This document shows positions 7,479 through 13,403 of a DNA stretch of 25,849 nucleotides, in pieces. The notes under the pieces are model-generated. The model worked only from the letters and a program-made list of their open reading frames with translations. It was not told the origin of the DNA and made no database searches. The DNA is from a virus: IMG/VR virus record IMGVR_UViG_3300025697_000130, positions 1 to 25,849 of that record; one strand, written 5' to 3'. The translations under genes and the position numbers were made by a program. Position 1 is the first letter of the stretch; each line of letters starts with the position of its first letter.

Positions 7479-7508
7479 TCTTCCAGGAACAAACAATAAC
7501 CTGGAAGA
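7479..7508. other. Second perfect hairpin in the same gap
   Basis: A 9-bp perfect inverted repeat: TCTTCCAGG (7479-7487) and CCTGGAAGA (7500-7508) with a 12-base loop. It sits 12 bases from the previous hairpin and again lacks a T-run on either strand. The pair fills most of the 121-base gap between 7404 and 7524. Confidence 0.55.
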
Positions 7509-7524
7509 CTTTACGAAAGATCTT

Positions 7525-7608
7525 TTATTCTGTTAAGAAAGCTGTATATGCGTCCATGAATGCATCTATCTGTTCAAATAGTTCTTTTGGTAATACTTGT
7601 TTTTTCAT
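7525..7608 (-). CDS. Very small protein (27 aa), translationally coupled
   Basis: MKKQVLPKELFEQIDAFMDA then seven more residues. It starts three bases after the stop of the upstream gene (TAAGACATG) and looks like one amphipathic acidic helix. Its coupling position and sensible composition support a real small gene, but no homologue is known to me. Strong hairpins follow it. Confidence 0.45.
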   Translation of the reverse strand: MKKQVLPKELFEQIDAFMDAYTAFLTE

Positions 7609-7611
7609 GTC

Positions 7612-8079
7612 TTAGTTCTCTGTGGTTTTTATTTTTAGTGGTTCTGTGGGAAATCGTTTAGTAATATCGATATCATCTAGGTATGCTTTAGCCACGAAGA
7701 AAAGCGCCCTAGGTTCTATCGTGTTGCTATATCCAAAGTATTCAATAACAGATGCCTCTATGTTATCGTTATAGTACGTAGATTCTATATTTATGATGTC
7801 TTCAAGTATGCATATAAAGGTATGTATGAGCTTAGAGACAGCAGCGTCATCTTTCATATCTACATTCTTAATCAGTTTAGATTGTCTTGCAGCAATATTG
7901 AATGTGCTTTCAGTCTCGATATCACCCATACAGGAGAAGATGCTAGTACCGGTGTCGAGAGTTAACTGTACGTCTTCGTCTTCTTTATTGCTTCTACAAA
8001 GTGTGCCTAGCGTTTCGAAGTCTGGTTTTGCAGTATATTTTAAGAACATTGTAAATGCTTCGAGTAATAATTTTTTCAT
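7612..8079 (-). CDS. Hypothetical protein
   Basis: A 155-aa protein starting MKKLLLEAFTMFLKYTAK. The ATG at 8079 has AGGGACG just upstream and lies 7 bases past the previous stop; an earlier in-frame ATG at 8109 lies inside the upstream gene and is less likely. The protein is mostly helical with several acidic patches (SNKEDEDVQL) and an IHTFICILEDI helix. No signal or membrane span is convincing. No family is recognised. Confidence 0.65.
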   Translation of the reverse strand: MKKLLLEAFTMFLKYTAKPDFETLGTLCRSNKEDEDVQLTLDTGTSIFSCMGDIETESTFNIAARQSKLIKNVDMKDDAAVSKLIHTFICILEDIINIESTYYNDNIEASVIEYFGYSNTIEPRALFFVAKAYLDDIDITKRFPTEPLKIKTTEN

Positions 8080-8086
8080 ATCGTCC

Positions 8087-8629
8087 CTATCTTTTTGCAT
8101 TATATGCATTAGCTCTTTTATTATATTCGTCTGAAAGTTTAAGGAATTCGCTTAATTTTTGTTTGTAGATTTTATCCCGTTCTTTAACAACAGGGCCAGC
8201 TTTGGCTGTTGCATCAAGTATATCCTTAACACTGCCGCCTGGTAGTTTAGCTATAATAACGTCGGTTTCATCTGAGTAGTTTTCAATACGAATTTTCATT
8301 CTTCTGATTTTAGTTAGTAATTTTTTTAGTGATTTATATTCTTCTGATACTGGTTGAGCTGGCGAAGAGTTCTTAACTACAGATTCATTATGTTTATCCA
8401 TTAACTCATTGTATATTTCAACGCGTTTTTCATAAGCAAATTTTCTAGCTTTGAACATTTCTAAAAACTCAGCATGTTCTGATTCAGATCGCTTCTCTAC
8501 TGGCTTGTCGCCGATTATGACGTCCATACCTGTTGGAGAATGTAAAGATCCAGTAAATTGTAATGATTTAAGTTCTTTGCGTTCTTTTCTTAGATACTTT
8601 GCTTCTATTTTTAATTCTTTAAATGTCAT
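8087..8629 (-). CDS. Coiled-coil protein of unknown role
   Basis: A 180-aa, Lys/Glu-rich protein. Residues 1-25 and 50-85 are helical, 95-120 carry a basic coiled coil (YKSLKKLLTKIRRMKIRI) and 145-180 form another helix (KERDKIYKQKLSEFLKL). Between them, TGMDVIIGDKPVEK and the VIIAKLPGG segment look like short loops or strands. AAGGAAATACC precedes the ATG. Unknown function, possibly DNA- or partner-binding. Confidence 0.65.
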   Translation of the reverse strand: MTFKELKIEAKYLRKERKELKSLQFTGSLHSPTGMDVIIGDKPVEKRSESEHAEFLEMFKARKFAYEKRVEIYNELMDKHNESVVKNSSPAQPVSEEYKSLKKLLTKIRRMKIRIENYSDETDVIIAKLPGGSVKDILDATAKAGPVVKERDKIYKQKLSEFLKLSDEYNKRANAYNAKR

Positions 8630-8638
8630 GGTATTTCC

Positions 8639-9037
8639 TTAATGTAATCGTGAATGTGGTTGAGGGTCTGAGTATTTGTACATGATGTCATCAAATTCAA
8701 GAACATTAAGTTCTTTAAAAGATTTTATACTGTAGTCTGAAGTGATTTCGCAACATACATCATCATATGAAGATCCTTCATAGAAATTGCATAGCATTTC
8801 TTCAATTTCTTTAACCATTTCAGGAGTAATTAAGAAGATCTTATACTTTTCAGCATCTAGTATTCTTAAATTATGTTTACAGTTTTCATAATCAGCATTA
8901 AATGCAGTTATTTGATACTTATAGTCAGATATTCGTTCTTCAAGATTGCGTATATTTAAATACCTAGCTCGAACTGATTTAACATGTTCTTGCATGCACT
9001 CAAACCAAAGTGTTTTTTTCATTTCTTTTGAGATCAT
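8639..9037 (-). CDS. Hypothetical protein, first gene of the original leftward operon
   Basis: A 132-aa protein starting MISKEMKKTLWFECMQEHV. The start at 9037 follows GGGGAATATT; a longer reading frame upstream runs through the promoter and is rejected. The N-terminal 70 residues are a coiled-coil helix, and the C-terminus has acidic and Cys-rich stretches (SSYDDVCCEITSDY). It is driven by promoter copy A (9083-9111). Function unknown. Confidence 0.65.
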   Translation of the reverse strand: MISKEMKKTLWFECMQEHVKSVRARYLNIRNLEERISDYKYQITAFNADYENCKHNLRILDAEKYKIFLITPEMVKEIEEMLCNFYEGSSYDDVCCEITSDYSIKSFKELNVLEFDDIMYKYSDPQPHSRLH

Positions 9038-9045
9038 AATATTCC

Positions 9046-9108
9046 CCATAAAATAAGACTTTATACTGCTACTAACTATATTATTATACATTACATAAGT
9101 GTGAATGT
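9046..9108. repeat. 63-bp direct repeat, copy A (promoter and leader)
   Basis: Matches 9689-9751 with only two differences, the first 44 bases being identical. It carries the -10 box and spacer of promoter A plus the untranslated leader. The two copies lie exactly 643 bp apart and bracket the INT_rpt-type gene. Confidence 0.9.
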
Positions 9109-9111
9109 AAA
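9083..9111 (-). promoter_or_regulatory. Leftward sigma-70-type promoter A
   Basis: On the minus strand: TTTACA at 9111-9106, a 17-base spacer and a perfect TATAAT at 9088-9083. It points at the gene starting at 9037. The -10 box contains the stop codon of the upstream INT_rpt gene, so the promoter overlaps coding sequence. Confidence 0.8.
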
Positions 9112-9680
9112 ATGGGTCGAGATAGATGTTTTTTATATCCAAGCCAATCAGGAAGACTAATCCACCCATCATTTTTATAATATGTGCTAGGAGTACTTGG
9201 TATACACGATGGTCTTTTTGTATTGTTCCATTTAGACCATTCTTTTTGACCGACTAGGCTTTGTTTATGCATAAACTTGCGAGCTTTTTTAAATGGAAGA
9301 AATGGGGATCTTTTATAGCCAAGCCACAATTCTAAGCCACTCCAGCCTTTGTCTTTATAAAAAACATTAGGATTAGAAGGAATAAATTTAGGCCTTTTGC
9401 TGTTTTTCCATTTATCCCATTCTTTTCTGTTATTTAAATTTTGCTTATGCATAAATTTTGTAGCTTCTTCGAAGCTTAACAATTGAAACCGTTTATATCC
9501 CAACCAATCTTCTAATCCATTCCACCCATTATCTTTATAAACTCTAAGTGGAGTAGAAGGAATATATGTAGGTCTTTTTGTTTTACTCCATTGCATCCAT
9601 TCTTCTTGGCTTCTTAAATTTTGCTTATGCATAAATTCACGAGCTTCTTTAAACGGAAGGAAGTTTGTATTTTTTGCCAT
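9084..9680 (-). CDS. Protein of three INT_rpt-type (LGYK) repeats
   Basis: A 198-aa protein made of three repeats of exactly 60 residues (180 bp at DNA level). Each runs from FLPFKEAREFMHKQ through a W-x-x-W and KRPxxIPSxP to GWxxLxDWLGYK. This is the pattern of the 'phage-integrase repeat unit' (INT_rpt) seen in some integrases and stand-alone proteins. No integrase catalytic domain is present. The basic, Trp-rich repeats suggest nucleic-acid binding, which is inference. The ATG at 9680 occupies the same position relative to promoter B as the downstream gene's start does to promoter A; an ATG at 9692 is also possible. The last 16 residues are translated from the region containing promoter A. 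Confidence 0.75.
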   Translation of the reverse strand: MAKNTNFLPFKEAREFMHKQNLRSQEEWMQWSKTKRPTYIPSTPLRVYKDNGWNGLEDWLGYKRFQLLSFEEATKFMHKQNLNNRKEWDKWKNSKRPKFIPSNPNVFYKDKGWSGLELWLGYKRSPFLPFKKARKFMHKQSLVGQKEWSKWNNTKRPSCIPSTPSTYYKNDGWISLPDWLGYKKHLSRPILHSHLCNV

Positions 9681-9688
9681 ATATTTAA

Positions 9689-9751
9689 CCATAAAATAAG
9701 ACTTTATACTGCTACTAACTATATTATTATACGTTACATAAGTGTGTATGT
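9689..9751. repeat. 63-bp direct repeat, copy B (promoter and leader)
   Basis: Second copy of the repeat at 9046-9108, differing at two positions. It lies upstream of the INT_rpt-type gene. Together the copies look like the ends of an inserted or duplicated promoter-gene cassette. Confidence 0.9.
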
Positions 9752-9754
9752 CAA
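9726..9754 (-). promoter_or_regulatory. Leftward promoter B, perfect sigma-70 consensus
   Basis: On the minus strand: TTGACA at 9754-9749, a spacer of exactly 17 bases and TATAAT at 9731-9726. Both hexamers match the consensus completely. It should drive the INT_rpt gene and, by read-through, the leftward operon. Confidence 0.9.
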
Positions 9755-9782
9755 CAGGATATGTAATAAATATGAAAGAAGT

Positions 9783-9811
9783 TATTTACGAATGAGCTAC
9801 TTTGATATAAA
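9783..9811 (+). promoter_or_regulatory. Candidate rightward promoter for the replication genes
   Basis: An extended -10 (TGATATAAA, 9803-9811) on the plus strand, with a poor -35 (TATTTA, 9783-9788) 17 bases before it. It would start transcription near 9818, upstream of the iteron-like repeats and the replication gene, divergent from promoter B. The rest of the 9755-9941 gap holds only very short reading frames. Confidence 0.35.
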
Positions 9812-9862
9812 GTGGGGGCCAGTAATCGAATTAAAGACAAAAAAATAAAGGGCTCAACTGCA

Positions 9863-9949
9863 ATGAATCACCCTCTACCTTTTACCATTTATCAAAACCC
9901 AAAGGTTATAACACCAAAGTTTATAACGCCAAAGGCATTTGATGAATAA
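9863..9949 (+). CDS. Possible 28-aa leader peptide over the repeats
   Basis: An ATG at 9863 opens a short frame that translates the 15-bp repeats as PKVIT-PKFIT-PKAFD and stops at 9947-9949, overlapping the start of the replication gene by 8 bases. No good ribosome site precedes it. It may be a coupling leader or may be a by-product of the repeats. Confidence 0.25.
   Translation: MNHPLPFTIYQNPKVITPKFITPKAFDE
9899..9943 (+). repeat. Tandem 15-bp repeats, possible iterons
   Basis: CCAAAGGTTATAACA, CCAAAGTTTATAACG and a partial third copy, CCAAAGGCATTTGAT, follow each other head to tail and run straight into the replication gene's start. Such short tandem repeats beside a winged-helix replication gene are typical of initiator-binding iterons or autoregulatory operators. 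Nothing was tested. Confidence 0.55.
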
Positions 9950-11072
9950 AGCATACAACATCCCTATCTCAAGTCAAGAAGAATTATTAAATATATTTTT
10001 AAGAAAAAGACAAACTGCACATATCTGGTTTTACGACCCGTCTCCAAGCATCGATTTATATAAGAAGCCCAAGAAATACATTGCCAGATTGTCAACTGCC
10101 TCTCAAAGGATACTCAACGAGCTGATTCGTTTAAGCAAGTTTCATCGCGCATTGTATCCATCACAATCTTTCATTGGAAGACAACTTGGATACACTCGTG
10201 AGTATGTTAATAAACAGATCAAGATACTTGAGAAGATGGGACTCGTATTTAGTAACTATCGACACATGAATACCAGTATCTATCGACTGGCTAAATTGTT
10301 CACCACGAAACGTATCAAAAAGAAATTAGGCACTCTTCTACCAGCCCTGCTAATCGGGGCTTTCAGCTTGTTCACACAATATAAGATAATATCTTCTCCT
10401 ATCCCCTCTTTATGTAATATAGAAAGCTACTCTTATCTTACTAAAGACACGCATGCGCGTGCACACTCGTGTGCAAGGCAAGACCACCCAAAAAGTAAAA
10501 CCAACGAGGTAATAAGAAAGACAAATCTAATGACAATTCCGTATGACCAACAAGCCACCGTTGACGCAATTAAACAAATTAAGTCACTTAAACTTACAAG
10601 AGCAGGCAAGATCTACCTTTCCAGATACAATTCCCATGCTATAATCGATACAGACAGGAGGATAAGAGCTAAAAAAGGGGGGATTGTTGACCCATTCGCT
10701 TATTTTGAAGCATCCTGTAATCGTATATGCAAAGATTTAAATATGGGACTCGATAACTCATTGCTCGAGAAAGCGTATCTTTCCGAGGCAATTAGCTCCA
10801 GCGATCCCATGCTCGAGGAGAATAAGATTTTTACGGAAAGTTATTACGATAGACCTGACGCCGGCGCCCGCGCTATCTATGTATCACCAGCAGGGCCTCA
10901 ATACCAAGCGCTGCTAGACGAACGCGAAAAATGTATATCAATGCTCAATAGCCCGTTCAACGAAGCTCACGCCATGATATGCTCAGAAGAATCTTACTAT
11001 AAATGGGCTAAGAAGAAGTTTGATGAAGTTGAACTAAAAATAGAGAACTTTAAAGATGCAACGAATAGTTAA
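9942..11072 (+). CDS. Winged-helix replication-type protein (candidate initiator)
   Basis: A 376-aa protein starting MNKAYNIPISSQEEL. AAAGGC lies 6 bases before the ATG; an upstream TTG is less likely. Residues about 50-115 form a helix-turn-helix or winged-helix domain (ASQRILNELIRLSKFHR, YPSQSFIGRQLGYTREYVNK, IKILEKMGLVFSNYRHMNT), as in phage and plasmid initiators. Residues 120-190 are an odd linker with a hydrophobic stretch (LLPALLIGAFSLFTQY) and a His/Arg/Cys-rich THARAHSCARQ segment encoded by GC palindromes. The C-terminal half is helical and charged. Iteron-like repeats precede it and rusA overlaps its end. It could instead be a transcription regulator. Confidence 0.6.
   Translation: MNKAYNIPISSQEELLNIFLRKRQTAHIWFYDPSPSIDLYKKPKKYIARLSTASQRILNELIRLSKFHRALYPSQSFIGRQLGYTREYVNKQIKILEKMGLVFSNYRHMNTSIYRLAKLFTTKRIKKKLGTLLPALLIGAFSLFTQYKIISSPIPSLCNIESYSYLTKDTHARAHSCARQDHPKSKTNEVIRKTNLMTIPYDQQATVDAIKQIKSLKLTRAGKIYLSRYNSHAIIDTDRRIRAKKGGIVDPFAYFEASCNRICKDLNMGLDNSLLEKAYLSEAISSSDPMLEENKIFTESYYDRPDAGARAIYVSPAGPQYQALLDEREKCISMLNSPFNEAHAMICSEESYYKWAKKKFDEVELKIENFKDATNS
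10448..10474. repeat. Back-to-back GC palindromes inside the replication gene
   Basis: CACGC-ATGC-GCGTG (10448-10461) is followed at once by GCACAC-TC-GTGTGC (10461-10474). They follow an AT-rich stretch (about 10380-10440) and encode the THARAHSCARQ part of the protein linker. This resembles origins that lie inside initiator genes, as in lambda O. Confidence 0.5.
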
Positions 11073-11505
11073 TATCGCCATACCCGGCAAACCAATCCCA
11101 CTTAAACGACCCAGGTTCGGTAAAACACACGTCTACGATTCTCAAGCAGATCTTAAGGAAGACCTTTACTGGGAAATCCGTCAGCAAATCCAGCGACTAC
11201 CATCAACTTACGACGAATTCACAAACCCCCTCGTCTATTCCACCTTTAAAGGGTTTGTAGAAATCCAGTACACGTTTTTCATGCCAATTCCTAAAAGCAA
11301 AAGCAAAGTAAAGAGAGAAGCTTTACTAAATACACCTCATAAGTGTAAACCTGATACCGACAATCTAATTAAGCTATACAACGACGTCTGCGTAGCGCTA
11401 CTATATCATGATGATGCACAGATTTATAAACTAAGCGCAACGAAATTATACTCAGATAATCCACGTACCGAGATGGTCATAACTTACGGAGAATACCGTG
11501 TCTGA
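11056..11505 (+). CDS. rusA: RusA-family Holliday junction resolvase
   Basis: A 149-aa endonuclease of the RusA family, which cuts four-way DNA junctions as a dimer with a divalent metal. The N-terminus has the IPGKPIPLKRPRFG strand. The catalytic block is KPDTDNLIKLYNDV (residues 98-111, Asp100 and Asp102), then LLYHDDAQIYKL (115-126, Asp119/Asp120) and a conserved Lys130 in TKLYS. Length fits the family. The start at 11056 lies inside the end of the replication gene (17-base overlap) after AGAG, and its end overlaps the next gene by 8 bases. With the ERF protein it points to recombination-dependent processing of replicated DNA. Confidence 0.9.
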   Translation: MQRIVNIAIPGKPIPLKRPRFGKTHVYDSQADLKEDLYWEIRQQIQRLPSTYDEFTNPLVYSTFKGFVEIQYTFFMPIPKSKSKVKREALLNTPHKCKPDTDNLIKLYNDVCVALLYHDDAQIYKLSATKLYSDNPRTEMVITYGEYRV

Positions 11506-12040
11506 TAATAAATCTATCAAGGATAGCATACTCGAAAAACCCGCGCAAAAAATACCGTACGGATCGTATAAAGACATATTTACGGGGGAAGAAAAGCTGA
11601 CTGGACCCTTGTTTTTTGCAGAACTTGCTAGGAAATATTTACTTTGGGCTCGTGACGATAAAACAGCAATAAAAGTATCACAATTTCCTTACCTGCACGG
11701 CATCGATGACCGACTTTTTGAAGGATGGATTAGAGATAAAGACATAATGAAAGAGGCCAATCGAAACGTAATTAAACTACTCGGCAATCGCCGGGAACTT
11801 GGAGCAATGATTGGAGTCTACAAAGAAGGAATGACACTCAAGAATCTACACAAATACGATCCATCATGGCTAGACGCAGAAAAAGATCACGCTAAAGTCA
11901 GCGCAGAAGCAACCACCAACGCTGTAGACAAGTCAGACATCGCACAAATATTCAAGGACGCTCTCTATAAAGCCAAGGGTGACAAAGAAAGCCCACTATG
12001 GGAAGATACCGAATCTAACCCATCAAAAAATACACCATAA
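11498..12040 (+). CDS. DNA-binding-type protein, candidate terminase small subunit
   Basis: A 180-aa protein with a GTG start at 11498, eight bases after GGAG. Residues 35-125 have the order seen in many phage small terminase or DNA-recognition proteins: LARKYLLWA, a helix-turn-helix-like VSQFPYLHGIDDRLFEGWI, then EANRNVIKLLGNRRELGAMI and KYDPSWLDAEK. The C-terminus is charged and probably flexible. TerS recognises the packaging site and hands DNA to TerL. Here it would be encoded in the rightward early operon, far from terL and on the other strand. A transcription factor is an alternative. Confidence 0.5.
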   Translation: MSDNKSIKDSILEKPAQKIPYGSYKDIFTGEEKLTGPLFFAELARKYLLWARDDKTAIKVSQFPYLHGIDDRLFEGWIRDKDIMKEANRNVIKLLGNRRELGAMIGVYKEGMTLKNLHKYDPSWLDAEKDHAKVSAEATTNAVDKSDIAQIFKDALYKAKGDKESPLWEDTESNPSKNTP

Positions 12041-12045
12041 TCTAG

Positions 12046-12074
12046 TTGACATGGTCGCATATGTAACCTAAGCT
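12046..12074 (+). promoter_or_regulatory. Rightward promoter of the accessory block
   Basis: TTGACA (12046-12051), a 17-base spacer and a weak -10 TAAGCT (12069-12074). The spacer contains TATGTAAC at exactly the same position as in leftward promoter B. It directs transcription to the gene starting at 12111. Confidence 0.55.
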
Positions 12075-12110
12075 AGTAATAGTTTGGTAATACCGATACA
12101 AAGGGAGATT

Positions 12111-12467
12111 ATGTCAAACATACACGGCATGTTTTTTTCGCTTTCGTATAAGAAGCTCACGTTATCGTGGGTTATTTCTATTAATAAGGAAGTGTTTGCT
12201 GATCCAGAGACTCGCGAAATAGTGCTTGAGCCATTGTGTTCAGTTTTAAAGGCTTGGGGTCTGGATACTGAGCTATACGGTCAGATTGTATGCAAGTTAA
12301 ATTGGCGCGAGGTTCCAGTTACAGATGAGGTTGTTGCTTACGTATGGTGTGATGGAAAGTCATATGATCTTCCTGTCCAGTTTCCTACCTTTGAGGGTAT
12401 TCATTCTACGTTATTACATTTACTTGATGTTGTGCATGAGGACATACTATTGAAGCATGACTCTTAG
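12111..12467 (+). CDS. Hypothetical protein, first gene of the accessory block
   Basis: A 118-aa protein starting MSNIHGMFFSLSYKKLTLSW. The ATG at 12111 follows AAGGGAGATT; an upstream TTG frame is rejected. It is mixed alpha/beta with a beta-rich middle (QIVCKLNWREVPVTDEVVAY) and an acidic helical end. No family recognised. It overlaps the next gene by 11 bases. Confidence 0.65.
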   Translation: MSNIHGMFFSLSYKKLTLSWVISINKEVFADPETREIVLEPLCSVLKAWGLDTELYGQIVCKLNWREVPVTDEVVAYVWCDGKSYDLPVQFPTFEGIHSTLLHLLDVVHEDILLKHDS

Positions 12468-12630
12468 GATTGTTTTTTTTATGGGTCTTGTCTTAGGAAT
12501 ACTTTTGATCATTGATAGTATTTTGCTTACAGAATATAAGTTGATACTGAGAGATAGCTTCATAGTAGTAGAAGGTCTTTCGGATAGAATTGGAGAAGAC
12601 AATTTAGATATAACACATTTGTTTACATAA
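12457..12630 (+). CDS. Small membrane protein (57 aa)
   Basis: MTLRIVFFMGLVLGILLIID begins the protein, giving one N-terminal membrane span (residues 4-24) followed by a 33-residue polar tail. It starts inside the end of the previous gene, a usual arrangement for coupled phage genes. No lipobox. Role unknown; the shape fits holin-like, exclusion or regulatory micro-proteins. Confidence 0.55.
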   Translation: MTLRIVFFMGLVLGILLIIDSILLTEYKLILRDSFIVVEGLSDRIGEDNLDITHLFT

Positions 12631-12686
12631 CAATGAAGGGGGGCATTATCGCGTAACCTTGAACATAAACCCAATATATATTTAAC

Positions 12687-12784
12687 GCGGGAAGAGATGC
12701 GCATTTGAATAACGCAATTAGTTTAAAATTTATTAATAATGACAGATAATATCTATAGAGCTAATCCCCGTGTATCCTTCCCGC
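12687..12784 (+). ncRNA. Candidate structured RNA closed by an 8-bp stem
   Basis: GCGGGAAG (12687-12694) pairs perfectly with CTTCCCGC (12777-12784), enclosing 82 bases with smaller stems (TGCG with CGCA near 12698-12714, an AGATAATATCT repeat near 12744). It lies in the 265-base stretch 12631-12895, which has no convincing gene. It does not fold as a tRNA: there is no T-arm motif. It may be a small RNA or a structured mRNA leader. Confidence 0.35.
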
Positions 12785-12825
12785 TATTTTATGGATCATG
12801 TGATAGTCAACGATACAGATAGATA

Positions 12826-12846
12826 GGCGAGCCAGATCCACTCGCC
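12826..12846 (+). other. GC hairpin before the next gene
   Basis: GGCGAG (12826-12831) pairs with CTCGCC (12841-12846) around a 9-base loop. The following GCCAATTATTTC is only weakly T-rich, so it is a poor terminator at best. It could cap the structured RNA region or act in the mRNA leader of the gene at 12896. Confidence 0.35.
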
Positions 12847-12895
12847 GCCAATTATTTCGTCCGATTGGTAATGTTCGGCTGATATGAGGCAGACA

Positions 12896-13069
12896 ATGAA
12901 AGATAATAAAGAAACAGACGAAAAGCACTATATAAGATCTCAGTTTATCGGTTATCCATTAATCGATGTTCTTGAAAAAGATCCAAAGCTATGGGTAGAG
13001 ATTATGGATCAAGTCATGGATGCACCACATCTTAAAGATCTTAAAGAAAAAATTAAAGAAACAGTTTAA
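12896..13069 (+). CDS. Small hypothetical protein abutting a tRNA gene
   Basis: A 57-aa acidic protein starting MKDNKETDEKHYIRSQFIGY. GAGG lies 6 bases before the ATG at 12896, favouring it over the in-frame ATG at 12884. It has two predicted helices (LIDVLEKDPKLWVEIMDQV and LKDLKEKIKE). Its stop codon ends one base before the first tRNA gene, so mRNA and tRNA come from one transcript. Confidence 0.6.
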   Translation: MKDNKETDEKHYIRSQFIGYPLIDVLEKDPKLWVEIMDQVMDAPHLKDLKEKIKETV

Positions 13070-13070
13070 C

Positions 13071-13146
13071 GCTGGCGTAGCTCAGTTGGTAGAGCAGTTG
13101 ATTTGTAATCAACAGGTCGCGGGTTCGAATCCAGTCGCCAGCTCCA
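13071..13146 (+). tRNA. tRNA-Thr (anticodon TGT), copy 1
   Basis: A 76-base cloverleaf with a perfect 7-bp acceptor stem (GCTGGCG with CGCCAGC), a D-arm GCTC/GAGC, an anticodon stem GTTGA/TCAAC with loop TTTGTAA (anticodon TGT, Thr ACA), a T-loop TTCGAAT and an encoded CCA. The T-stem has one mismatch (GCGGG against CCAGT, position 51-63) and one wobble. ACA codons are common in the phage virion genes. It begins one base after a stop codon, so it has no promoter of its own. Confidence 0.92.
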
Positions 13147-13161
13147 TTTAAGGGAAGATTG

Positions 13162-13188
13162 ATGGAAGAAGTTTTAGAGGGGAATTAA
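13162..13188 (+). CDS. Possible 8-aa leader peptide
   Basis: MEEVLEGN follows AAGGGAAGATTG and ends in a TAATG overlap with the next start at 13188. Likely a coupling leader if translated; the ribosome site is good but the peptide is too short to judge. Confidence 0.25.
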   Translation: MEEVLEGN

Positions 13189-13376
13189 TGGATGAATTTG
13201 ATTTCAAAGCAATTGTTACAATTGTTCTTGTTTTAATAGCAACGTTTTGTTTAGGTATGGGCGCTATGAAGTGTTTACCTGCGTACAAGTGCGGTATGGC
13301 AAAAGCAAGAGTTATGAATGCGATGGCTGATAAGAGTGACTTTAAGAATGATAAGTTACTTGCTTTGTTAAGTTAA
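13188..13376 (+). CDS. Small membrane protein (62 aa)
   Basis: Starts MDEFDFKAIVTIVLVLIATF. There is one membrane span (residues 8-28, ending in FCLGMGAMKC), then a basic, helical tail with two Cys. The acidic N-terminus and Lys/Arg after the span suggest the C-terminus is in the cytoplasm. It lies between the two tRNA-Thr genes. Function unknown. Confidence 0.6.
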   Translation: MDEFDFKAIVTIVLVLIATFCLGMGAMKCLPAYKCGMAKARVMNAMADKSDFKNDKLLALLS

Positions 13377-13384
13377 AGCAGAAG

Positions 13385-13403
13385 AACCAAAGGAAGACTG
13401 ATG
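13385..13403 (+). promoter_or_regulatory. Example of the recurring AACCAAAGGAAGA leader
   Basis: AACCAAAGGAAGACTGATG is a ribosome site plus start that recurs with small changes before many genes of the block (near 13691, 13996, 14184, 14687 and 14943, with shorter forms at 13150, 14352, 15656 and 23081). Conservation extends upstream of the Shine-Dalgarno core. Confidence 0.6.

Noticed and set aside
7429-7508. Rho-independent terminators
   Set aside because: Both stems are strong but neither strand has a T-run after them.
9084-9680. Integrase or CRISPR array because of the 180-bp repeats
   Set aside because: The repeats are coding and in frame, with no spacers. No tyrosine recombinase catalytic residues are present, so the repeat family name does not make this an integrase.
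9792-9848. 18-codon frame MSYFDIKWGPVIELKTKK
   Set aside because: It overlaps a likely -10 box, has no ribosome site and no coupling to a real gene.
12447-12704. 85-codon minus-strand frame
   Set aside because: It runs antisense to a well-placed small membrane protein gene and shows no start signal.
12687-12784. Third tRNA gene
   Set aside because: The outer stem is acceptor-like, but there is no TTCGA-type T-arm and no D-arm pattern.
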